Assembly: GCA_902772745.1 (NCBI GenBank)
Contig: CACYBV010000188.1
Coordinates: 1-12,204 of the forward strand
DNA from: an uncultured Eubacteriales bacterium
GTDB taxonomy: Bacteria; Bacillota; Clostridia; Lachnospirales; Lachnospiraceae
Reading direction: 5' to 3'
Length of the DNA: 12,204 nt
In this document: in pieces, positions 6,487 through 12,204 of the stretch
How the letters are laid out: the number at the start of each line of letters is the position of its first letter
How positions within the stretch are numbered: the first letter of the stretch is position 1
Notes under the pieces: model-generated
Databases searched by the model: none
The model's input: the letters and a program-made list of their open reading frames with translations, nothing else
Told to the model about the DNA's origin: nothing
Position numbers and translations under genes: made by a program

Positions 6487-9400
6487 ATGAAACAAAGCTT
6501 CAAACGACGGCTTTTTGCCGTAATGACAGCACTTCTCGTAATTCTGGCCATGCTGCCGAGAGGCACGCTTGCCAGAGAAGATGAGAACGAATCCGCGGAA
6601 GGGACTTCTTCGTCGGAAGAGGCGCCGGAAACATTTTTCGATGAGGAGGCTTCGGCGGATGCCGCGAAAAAAACGGAACGGTTCTTCGGGATCGCCGAAG
6701 ATTCGATCCTGTCGGAAGAAGAGCTCTCGGTCCTCGATTTTTCATCCGGACGTCTCATGATCGCCGGTGCAGAGATCATCGACCCGGAGCATGTGCTTTC
6801 CGGGTATGAGGGTATGTTCCTCCTGCAGTATGAAGATGATCTGGCTGCGAAATATGCATACTCGTATTATTACGGAAAAGCGGCTTTCATTTCGCCCGAC
6901 TCAGTGATTTCCGTCGCGGACGGAGAAAGTGAAAACGGCGGCGGAACGGATGAAATGACCGAAGAGCGGAACCCGTTTTCGGAACTGAACGAGGCGGTTC
7001 TGGAAAACGATACCGTTTATTCCGGTTCGGCGGTCGCATTAATCGACACCGGCGTAAACGGAGGAGCCAACATTGCCGAAGCGGTTTCGATGATCGGCGA
7101 TGCGGCAGACGACGACAACGGGCACGGATCGGAAATGGCTGCATTGATCAGTGAGCAGAATCCGGATGTCCGGATCGTATCGATCAAAGCGTTCGGATCC
7201 GACGGAACGGCGGATGTATCGGCGGTGTATGCCGCATTCCGCTACGCGATCGAAAAGCAGGTTTCCATCATCAGCTTTTCCGCGGCGGCGGTGAAGAAAA
7301 CCGAAAATGCGCTGATCCTTTCCGTAATCGAAGAAGCGGTTCAAAGGGGAATTCAGGTAGTCGGTGCAGCCGGAAATTATTCCGCTGATGCGAAATTCTT
7401 TGTTCCCGGGGCATCGGAACAGGCCTTCATTATCGGCGCGTCGGGGGAGGACGGATTAAGGCTTCCGTCATCCAACTTCGGAGAGACCGTCGATTACAAT
7501 GTATACGCGGATTCCACATCGAAAGCAGCGGCGATCTACACAGGCCTGCTTTCGGCGGGAAAGGGTGCGATGGATTATCAGCTCGTTTTCCCGACGGAAG
7601 ACGATCCGCTTTATGAGGAACTTCTGCATGGAACGGAGGATTTTACCGTCCAGATCGACAGGGATCCGGCCATACCGGCGCGGTACGAGCAGCAGCTTTC
7701 GGAGGGTGTTTACCGATACGATGTCAGAAACACCGGTCCTGTCAATACGCCGGAGTTCGGAAGTATCCTGAGTTTTATTCTCCGCTCAAAATTCGCAGAA
7801 ACCTACGGATGGAATTACCCGGTGAGGGCGCAGTTTGATTATGGCAGGACAGGTGAAACCATCTGGACGACCATTCCGTCAATTGCGGATGCCGTGACAT
7901 TCAACTGGAACTGGAAACGCGCAGAATCCATCGACGGGCATAATACCCGGAATGACGTAAGTATTTTCATGAACCACATATGGAAATCTTCGTCAGACCC
8001 CAACAGCGCGGAACCGGTATACTGTTATGATTATGCGGCGAACGACCTCGGAGCCCGGACTGAAAAACCGGCTTCTGCGCTCACCGGGATCGATACCGCC
8101 AGACTTGCCAAAGCATATACGGCGGCAGCGAATCTTTCCGCTGATCATTTTGCCCTGCTGAAGGCGAACCTTACGGCTTTTTTCAGGGATTATGACTTTT
8201 CGGACACGGTCGAGCACAACGGACAGACCGTGCAGGTTTCCGTCCATATGTCAGCAGATGAGATCGCGCGGGAATTTGCTTCGCGCGCGGCATCTGCGGG
8301 GGACGATCCGTATCAGACAATCGTCCAGTATATCGTCTGGTATATCATGCACAACGCAGAAATAGCCGACAGACAGACGAAAATATATATCGGTGCGGGC
8401 ACCATTCAGGGCAAAGAAGGTCCGGCGTGGTCGGACGGCGGTTACTGGTACGACACGGCTTCGTCAGTCATCAATCCCGAGGCTCTGATCGGCATCGGAT
8501 ACGGCGCAAGCGAACCCTATACAGTAACGGAAGTTTCCCAGGGCGAGACCGGAGACATTGCACAGCCGGGAGCTTTCGGAGGACAGCTTTTGATTCTCAC
8601 TGTTGTTCAGTCCGGACACGCGAAAATCATCAAAACATCCTCCGATCCGGCCCTGTCGGACGGAAACGGGAGCTACAGCCTGGAAGGAATCCAATATGCA
8701 TTTTTCACGGATCCGGACTGTACGGTGACTGCGGAAAAATTCGGGACGGATGAGCCTGCGATCGTCACCCTGAATGCGGCCGGCGAGTCCGAAATTATCG
8801 AGCTTTCAGCGGATGAGGACGGTACGGTTTATTACGTTAAGGAGTACTATAATCCTCCGGCCAGCAATTTTGATACGAGCGATGCGGTCCTCAGTGAAAC
8901 CATCAGCCCCGGCGAATTCCAGATTTACAGGCCGAGCGACAGTCCGGTTCCCGGTCAAGCCGGCGTGATCAAGAAATACACCGAAGGGGACAGGGTTCCC
9001 CTGATCAGGGCGGAATACGGCCTGTATGCGGATCCTTCCTGCGCTTCGGCGCCGATCTCAACGGTCACGGTCACACAGAACGATATCATGGAAGGTATTG
9101 GTGCGCTGAAAATATTCCCCGCGGATCTTGCCATCGGAACGACATACTATGTCAGGGAAATCAGTGTTATGCCTGCCGCGATTTCTGCAGATACGACTGG
9201 CGGACCGAACGGGAACGGCATCTATCCTGTGACTGCGGCGCCGGGGATTACGTCATCTTCCGCCGCGAGCGTGGCGGTCTCGACGGACCGCCTGAACAAC
9301 GGCTTCCTGAAAGGCAGAAAAGTTTCCGCAAACCCGGAGATCACGCAGGGAAACCGCTGCTACAGCCTGGAGGGCATAGAATTCCGGGTATATACCTCAC

Positions 9401-9711
9401 AGGCCTGCAATGAAGAGGCATTGGATGCTTTCGGGCGGCCGGTTATTCTGGGAACGGACGGAAGCGGAATCACGCAGACCGTCGAAATGACGGTCGGAGA
9501 ATACTGGGTCAGGGAAGTTCCGGAATCTGTTCAGAACAAAGGCTGGGCGGCAAACGAAACTCCTGTGAAGGTCGTCGTGACAGCGGACAATACTGCTGGA
9601 ACCCCGGCCGTGTTTGAAATCAGAAATTCAGCGAACAGCGATCCGATCGGCATTCTGCTGAGGAAAGCGGACAAAGGAAGAGGAACAGAAGGGAGACGCG
9701 TTGCTTTGTGA
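6487..9711 (+). CDS. Secreted adhesin with subtilisin-like, thioester-type and SpaA-like domains; 5' exon of an intron-split gene
   Basis: The 1074-residue frame starts at the ATG at 6487 with GGAGG 8 bases upstream. A signal peptide ends near TLA-RED (residue 29). An acidic linker leads to a compact subtilisin-like (S8) domain: Asp187 in LIDTGVN, His213 in NGHGSEMA, oxyanion Asn297 in GAAGN and a candidate Ser345 in DSTSKAAA. A thioester-type domain follows, with Cys513 in EPVYCYDY and Gln614 in IVQYIVWY, the Cys/Gln pair that forms an internal thioester in Gram-positive adhesins. Three SpaA/prealbumin-like modules begin near residues 712, 825 and 938 (YSLEGI twice). A fourth begins with DPIGILLRKADKGRGTEG and stops after RRVAL. 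No sorting motif is present. The TGA at 9709 uses the first bases of the intron, and the rest of module four lies at 11995-12204. Unspliced mRNA therefore yields a secreted, unanchored protein. Domain calls are by motif; covalent chemistry is inferred. Confidence 0.85.
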   Translation: MKQSFKRRLFAVMTALLVILAMLPRGTLAREDENESAEGTSSSEEAPETFFDEEASADAAKKTERFFGIAEDSILSEEELSVLDFSSGRLMIAGAEIIDPEHVLSGYEGMFLLQYEDDLAAKYAYSYYYGKAAFISPDSVISVADGESENGGGTDEMTEERNPFSELNEAVLENDTVYSGSAVALIDTGVNGGANIAEAVSMIGDAADDDNGHGSEMAALISEQNPDVRIVSIKAFGSDGTADVSAVYAAFRYAIEKQVSIISFSAAAVKKTENALILSVIEEAVQRGIQVVGAAGNYSADAKFFVPGASEQAFIIGASGEDGLRLPSSNFGETVDYNVYADSTSKAAAIYTGLLSAGKGAMDYQLVFPTEDDPLYEELLHGTEDFTVQIDRDPAIPARYEQQLSEGVYRYDVRNTGPVNTPEFGSILSFILRSKFAETYGWNYPVRAQFDYGRTGETIWTTIPSIADAVTFNWNWKRAESIDGHNTRNDVSIFMNHIWKSSSDPNSAEPVYCYDYAANDLGARTEKPASALTGIDTARLAKAYTAAANLSADHFALLKANLTAFFRDYDFSDTVEHNGQTVQVSVHMSADEIAREFASRAASAGDDPYQTIVQYIVWYIMHNAEIADRQTKIYIGAGTIQGKEGPAWSDGGYWYDTASSVINPEALIGIGYGASEPYTVTEVSQGETGDIAQPGAFGGQLLILTVVQSGHAKIIKTSSDPALSDGNGSYSLEGIQYAFFTDPDCTVTAEKFGTDEPAIVTLNAAGESEIIELSADEDGTVYYVKEYYNPPASNFDTSDAVLSETISPGEFQIYRPSDSPVPGQAGVIKKYTEGDRVPLIRAEYGLYADPSCASAPISTVTVTQNDIMEGIGALKIFPADLAIGTTYYVREISVMPAAISADTTGGPNGNGIYPVTAAPGITSSSAASVAVSTDRLNNGFLKGRKVSANPEITQGNRCYSLEGIEFRVYTSQACNEEALDAFGRPVILGTDGSGITQTVEMTVGEYWVREVPESVQNKGWAANETPVKVVVTADNTAGTPAVFEIRNSANSDPIGILLRKADKGRGTEGRRVAL

Positions 9712-10240
9712 AAACAGAGTTGTTCTGATAAGCGAAGCCGGAAAGAATCATTCTTTTCGAACTCTGTAAACAACGGCGGGCAACCGCCGCACTGAAACTC
9801 CTGACGGATGATCCGTGAAAACGGACGTCATGAAAACAGGTAAAGTCGTATGAACGAAGCCTACACATTTATATGCATGGCTTTCAGTAATGCGGGTGTC
9901 GGTACGATACGGCGAGAATGTGACATCCGGGTGCACCGGATGAAACGGACGAAGCCTCGATACAAGCCATGCTTCCGGGAAGCGAAAGCTTCCTCCGGCG
10001 GCGGGATGAGTAGAACTGCCCTGTTCCGCGAAAGTCCCCAAAAAAGAGAAAGCAGCCGCATGGCGGAAGGCAGCCTAAGTCGTACTTACGATAGTTTACA
10101 GGGAACACGGGAAGCTATACGGACCGAGAATACAGACGGACCGTATGGTGAAAGATCGGGTCACGAGGGAGGATCGCTTCTGCAACGGAAGCAGGACCGA
10201 CAGGCCCGAAGTCATCGAACAGGTTAAGAGAGAAAGAACA
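9708..10240 (+). ncRNA. Group II intron domains I-III region
   Basis: This 530-base stretch lacks a convincing gene and is rich in helices. Seen are: ACAGAGTT/AACTCTGT (9714-9721/9760-9767); CGGCGG-GCAA-CCGCCG (9774-9789); TGACG/CGTCA enclosing TCCGT-GAAA-ACGGA (9802-9830); CATCCGG/CCGGATG (9924-9942); GGAAGC-GAAA-GCTTCC (9978-9993); TGTTCC/GGAACA (10022-10027/10102-10107), which encloses the EBS1 candidate; CTATACGG/CCGTATGG (10115-10122/10141-10148, one G-U); TCGGGTC/GGCCCGA (10156-10162/10203-10209). GCGAAAGTCC near 10028 resembles the GUGAAAGUCC element common in domain I. Subdomain assignment is not attempted; a covariance model would settle it. Confidence 0.75.
10049..10056 (+). other. 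EBS1 candidate pairing with the 5' exon end (IBS1, 9700-9707)
   Basis: AAAGCAGC is antiparallel-complementary to GTTGCTTT, the last eight bases before the proposed GTG splice site, with seven Watson-Crick pairs and one G-U. It lies inside the TGTTCC/GGAACA helix of domain I, where EBS1 is expected. The match supports 9707/9708 as the 5' junction. No convincing EBS2-IBS2 pair was found. Confidence 0.6.
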
Positions 10241-10699
10241 TTGAAAACCGGTCCTTCTTATGAAAAGGCAAAGAAGATATGCAGACTGACAGACACGGAG
10301 CTCGAAATGGCGAAACGGCTCCGGGTCAGCCCGGAATCGCTCATGAGAAACCTGGAGGCATACCGGTATGAATCCTGGAAGGATCCGGTTCCCCTCTGTA
10401 CGAGGCGGATGTATGAAGAGCGGTTTCAGAAAAAAGAACGGAAGGCATGGATTGCTGCACTGAAGCGCAGCGAAAAGAAGGCCGGTCAGTACCCGGTGAT
10501 CCGGGCGGCAAAAAAACTTGGCTTTACCCGTTCCGAGAGCTATATGGCAATGACGCTCTGTCTGACGGAAAAGGACTTAAGGATTCTGGAGCAAAAAGCG
10601 AAAAAGACAGGGATCCCGGCCGCGCTTCAGGTGAGAAGAATGTATGACGAGCGGACAGGCTGCGGAAACGAAACCGGGAAGGGAGATCTCGATGCATGA
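10241..10699 (+). CDS. Small basic protein of unknown function with internal duplication (intron cargo)
   Basis: From the TTG at 10241 this gives 152 residues; the start is uncertain. An ATG at 10145 would read through the CTATACGG/CCGTATGG helix, and an ATG at 10307 has GGAG 7 bases upstream but would cut the first repeat. The protein is strongly basic and has no membrane segment. It contains two related units: LTDTELEMAKRLRVSPESL through RRMYEERF, and FTRSESYMAMTLCLTEKDL through VRRMYDER. The first unit, with its WKDP(V)P stretch, recalls small uncharacterised proteins whose pattern I remember only loosely (MARELG-NPKK, WK-PLP, Y-RF), so I name no family. It sits where group II introns carry their reverse transcriptase but shows no YADD or maturase motif. 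The next gene starts 8 bases before its stop, which supports that it is translated. RNA binding or a role in splicing is only a guess. Confidence 0.6.
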   Translation: MKTGPSYEKAKKICRLTDTELEMAKRLRVSPESLMRNLEAYRYESWKDPVPLCTRRMYEERFQKKERKAWIAALKRSEKKAGQYPVIRAAKKLGFTRSESYMAMTLCLTEKDLRILEQKAKKTGIPAALQVRRMYDERTGCGNETGKGDLDA

Positions 10700-11873
10700 C
10701 AGAAAAAAATACAGACCAAAAAGGAAGAAAGCGCTGTCAGCTGCCGTGGCTGCCGCGATCGTCTTGGCTTTTTTCGGCGTTCTGCTTCTGACCGGGCACA
10801 TCCGTATTCAAAATGACGGTGAAGGGAACACGGATGATGCCGCGGAAACTCTTCCGGATGCACCGGTGTATACAGAATATGACACGTTTTCGGAAGGTGC
10901 TTCCGTGAATGATGAGCGGAGAGAAGATTCTGAAACGGCTGCGGTCCGGACTGAGAGCAGCAGTCTGAAAGCCCCGGAGAGTGCGGAAATCCTGCAGAGT
11001 GTAAAGGTCTCGGAGACAGAAAGCGCTTCTGAAATGACTCCTGCCACAGAAACGGTGAGGTTTTCGAATACATCAGCTCCCTTCGAAACCACAGAAATTA
11101 CGGAGGAAACGGCAGCTCCTTCCGGGGCAGCAGGAGTATCGGGGGAAACTTCAGCTCCTCCTGAGTCTGCGGGAGCTTCGGAAGGAATGTCAGCGCCGGC
11201 CGTGCCCGAAGAGACACCGGAAACATCACCTGAGGCTGAAACCGCAGAGATGCCTGAGACTTTGGAGAATACAGAAACCGAAGAGACGGCGGAACCTGCG
11301 GAGGATACAGAAACCGAAGAACTGCTTGAGACTTCGGAGGATGCAGAAGCAGCAGAGATGCCGGAACCTTTCGAGAATACAGAAGCCGCAAAGATGCCGG
11401 AGACCACAGAAAAACCTGAAACCACGGAAACGCCCGGAACCTCGACTGTCCATGAACACGAATGGATTGAAATCACGGAAGCCATTCATCACGACGAGGT
11501 CTATGAGACAATTCATCATGATGCGGAGTACGAAGTACGGGAAGTCTGGACGACGGACGAGACGGCCTGGGACGAAACGGTGTATTCCTATGAATCATAT
11601 ATGTATATGTTCTGCAGTCAGTGCGGTGCAAAGATGCGAAACAAAGACGAGTATACCGCTCATCGCGAAAAGACCGGTCATCTGGGGTTCTACACTCAAA
11701 ATATACAGGAAGTGTCCGGGATTGAAACGATTCATCACAGCGAAAGCGGCCATTATGAAACAGAACTTATTCTGATCAGGGATGCTTATGATGAACAGGT
11801 GCTGGTAAGCGCCGCTTACGACGAGGAACGGACAGCAGGATATCGGTGCAACTCCTGCGGCGCCGTAAAGTAA
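10692..11873 (+). CDS. Membrane-anchored Glu/Thr-rich protein with C-terminal zinc-ribbon-like domain (intron cargo)
   Basis: 393 residues from the ATG at 10692, which has AAGGGAG 6 bases upstream and overlaps the preceding stop region. A basic N-terminus (DRKKYRPKRKK) and one membrane helix (about residues 14-34) predict a type II orientation with the bulk outside the cell. Residues about 40-251 are a low-complexity Glu/Thr/Ser/Ala/Pro stalk, whose last part is six 12-residue repeats. The C-terminal domain (about 253-393) has HEHEW, IHHDEVYETIHH and a FCSQCGAK knuckle (Cys308, Cys311), followed by AHREKTGH. It then has GHYETE, DAYDEQ and a terminal YRCNSCGAVK knuckle (Cys386, Cys389). This His/Cys-rich, HH-and-YDE pattern recurs at the end of many clostridial extracellular proteins of unknown role; metal binding is probable, function unknown. 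It is a very unusual passenger for a group II intron. Confidence 0.85.
   Translation: MHDRKKYRPKRKKALSAAVAAAIVLAFFGVLLLTGHIRIQNDGEGNTDDAAETLPDAPVYTEYDTFSEGASVNDERREDSETAAVRTESSSLKAPESAEILQSVKVSETESASEMTPATETVRFSNTSAPFETTEITEETAAPSGAAGVSGETSAPPESAGASEGMSAPAVPEETPETSPEAETAEMPETLENTETEETAEPAEDTETEELLETSEDAEAAEMPEPFENTEAAKMPETTEKPETTETPGTSTVHEHEWIEITEAIHHDEVYETIHHDAEYEVREVWTTDETAWDETVYSYESYMYMFCSQCGAKMRNKDEYTAHREKTGHLGFYTQNIQEVSGIETIHHSESGHYETELILIRDAYDEQVLVSAAYDEERTAGYRCNSCGAVK
11229..11444 (+). repeat. Six 36-bp tandem repeats (12-residue units)
   Basis: Six consecutive in-frame units of exactly 36 bases encode 12-residue segments such as ENTETEETAEPA, EDTETEELLETS, EDAEAAEMPEPF and ENTEAAKMPETT. 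GAGAATACAGAA or a close variant recurs at 11265, 11301, 11337 and 11373. The units form the distal part of the extracellular stalk and could vary in number by replication slippage without breaking the frame. Confidence 0.85.
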
Positions 11874-11880
11874 AGCGGAG

Positions 11881-11920
11881 GATCCGGTTCGCCGACGGAT
11901 CTCATCTTTCTCTTTTAATC
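11881..11920 (+). terminator. Hairpin with T-rich tail after the cargo genes (weak terminator or domain IV end)
   Basis: GATCCG (11881-11886) pairs with CGGATC (11896-11901), followed by a pyrimidine-rich tract that includes TTTCTCTTTT. It lies 7 bases after the stop of the cargo gene and before domain V. If it terminates transcription, it would reduce the amount of complete intron and thus of spliced adhesin mRNA. It may instead belong to the distal part of domain IV. Confidence 0.4.
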
Positions 11921-11929
11921 GATGACTGA

Positions 11930-11989
11930 GCGCCGGATTCGCCGAAAGACGAACGTCCGGTGCGGGTGCCGGGAAATCATAACCGGCAC
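11930..11989 (+). ncRNA. Group II intron domain V and domain VI
   Basis: Domain V spans 11930-11963, exactly 34 nt. The lower helix has 8 pairs (GCGCCGGA with TCCGGTGC), the catalytic triad CGC (11931-11933) faces GUG with the expected G-U pair, and four pairs separate it from the two-base CG bulge (11954-11955). An upper helix (TTCGCC with GACGAA, one C-A mismatch) is capped by GAAA (11944-11947). A 2-base link leads to domain VI: GTGCCGG (11966-11972) and CCGGCAC (11983-11989) around a 10-base loop. A11982 is the best branch-point candidate, 7 bases before the AC at 11988-11989, but it is not a clear bulge within a helix. Confidence 0.88.
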
Positions 11990-11994
11990 GATGG

Positions 11995-12204
11995 AATGCT
12001 CAGGGCAGCGCCTCCCTGAAAGGCGCACAGTATACAGTCCGATACTATGACAATCAGACCGGAACAGGAACGCCGCTCCGGAACTGGGTGTTTGAAACGG
12101 ATGAGTCCGGCATTATTGACCTTTCAACGGCTGACGAATACCTGGTTTCTGGTGATGAACTATATACAACCGAGTTCGGAACCACTTCTTTCCCCGTCGG
12201 AACC
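11995..12204 (+). CDS. 3' exon of the adhesin gene (continues beyond window)
   Basis: Open to the window edge, this frame reads NAQGSASLKGAQYTVRYYDN and onward through NWVFETDESGIIDL to FGTTSFPVGT, 70 residues. QGSASLKGAQYTVRYYD is the characteristic interior of a clostridial SpaA-like module, normally found 15-20 residues after a DPIGILLRK opening. That opening is present at the end of the 5' exon, and nowhere near here. The frame has an in-frame stop (TAA at 11980) upstream and no start codon or ribosome site, so it can be expressed only by joining to the upstream exon. The first base of the exon is uncertain within about 11990-11998. The C-terminal cell-wall anchor would be expected beyond the window. 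Confidence 0.85.

Larger units (their letters stand above)
9708..11992 (+). mobile_element. Group II intron without reverse transcriptase, inserted in the adhesin gene
   Basis: The two halves of one SpaA-like module flank this segment, so it is an insertion. It begins GTGAAAAC (group II consensus GUGYG, matched only in the first three bases). It has a domain I-III-like region with GCAA and GAAA hairpins, two genes where domain IV should be, a canonical 34-nt domain V at 11930-11963 and a domain VI-like hairpin ending near 11989. AAAGCAGC at 10049-10056 can pair with GTTGCTTT at 9700-9707, exactly abutting the proposed 5' splice site, as EBS1-IBS1. No reverse transcriptase, LAGLIDADG or HNH motif is present, so mobility would need a helper in trans. 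The 3' boundary is uncertain: AY dinucleotides occur at 11988-11989 and 11991-11992, while an in-frame join to a 9708 start needs an end at 11990, 11993 or 11996. The CGC triad recalls group IIC, but no terminator-like target hairpin precedes the site. Confidence 0.82.

Noticed and set aside
9691..9769. A one-base frameshift as the reason for the adhesin's early stop (a shifted frame reads EGDALL)
   Set aside because: The shifted frame soon loses similarity to SpaA modules and stops at 9767, while the true continuation is 2.29 kb away next to a group II domain V.
9675..9996. TTCCTC in the GAAA hairpin as EBS2 pairing with GAGGAA in the exon
   Set aside because: The exon copy is too far upstream of the splice site and the intron copy is locked in a stable helix.
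9712..10240. Other large RNAs (HEARO/IscB guide RNA, RNase P, tmRNA, ROOL-like) or open frames such as 9850-10227
   Set aside because: None of the signatures I know for those RNAs is present, no HNH/RuvC protein follows, and flanking split exons plus domain V favour a group II intron. The frames in it lack ribosome sites and cross the helices.
10145..10240. ATG at 10145 as start of the small intron gene
   Set aside because: It lies within a helix of the intron core, has no ribosome site and adds residues unlike the rest of the protein.
10808..11485. 225-residue serine-rich frame on the minus strand
   Set aside because: It is the antisense shadow of the Glu/Thr-rich repeat region; no start context and low complexity throughout.
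1..12204. CRISPR array, tRNA or rRNA genes, insertion-sequence transposase
   Set aside because: No spaced direct repeats, cloverleaf, ribosomal sequence or transposase motif was seen.

Overview
The window looks like a chromosomal segment from a low-to-mid GC Gram-positive anaerobe of the class Clostridia, possibly Lachnospiraceae-like. Evidence is the clostridial style of the threonine-pathway enzymes, strong AGGAGG-type ribosome sites, consensus sigma-A-like promoters, a SipW-type signal peptidase and SpaA/prealbumin-type surface-protein repeats. Exact taxonomy cannot be fixed by eye.

Left part (1-6227): an aspartate-family amino-acid cluster in two divergent transcription units. On the minus strand run hom (homoserine dehydrogenase), lysC (aspartokinase) and asd (aspartate-semialdehyde dehydrogenase, cut by the window edge). 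On the plus strand run thrC (threonine synthase), a methylthioadenosine/S-adenosylhomocysteine nucleosidase-like gene and a SipW-like signal peptidase; these three overlap by 4 bases each and are probably translationally coupled. Well-formed divergent promoters sit between hom and thrC. A set of mutually exclusive inverted repeats lies between hom and lysC.

Right part (6228-12204): a strong promoter drives a structured leader of about 200 bases that ends in a very strong intrinsic terminator, and is followed by a large secreted adhesin gene. The adhesin carries a compact subtilisin-like domain, a thioester-type domain and SpaA-like repeats. Its reading frame stops at 9711 in the middle of a SpaA-like repeat, and the missing part of that same repeat reappears in an open frame at about 11995-12204.

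The roughly 2.29 kb in between has the architecture of a group II intron: a GTG start, a domain I-III-like structured region with several GNRA hairpins, an EBS1 candidate matching the 5' exon, a textbook 34-nt domain V with CGC triad, two-base bulge and GAAA loop, and a domain VI-like hairpin. In place of a reverse transcriptase, domain IV holds two unrelated overlapping genes: a small basic protein with an internal duplication, and a membrane-anchored protein with a 12-residue tandem repeat and a C-terminal zinc-ribbon-like domain. The unspliced message makes a truncated adhesin and splicing could make the complete one, so this intron-split adhesin with unusual cargo is the main discovery of the window.
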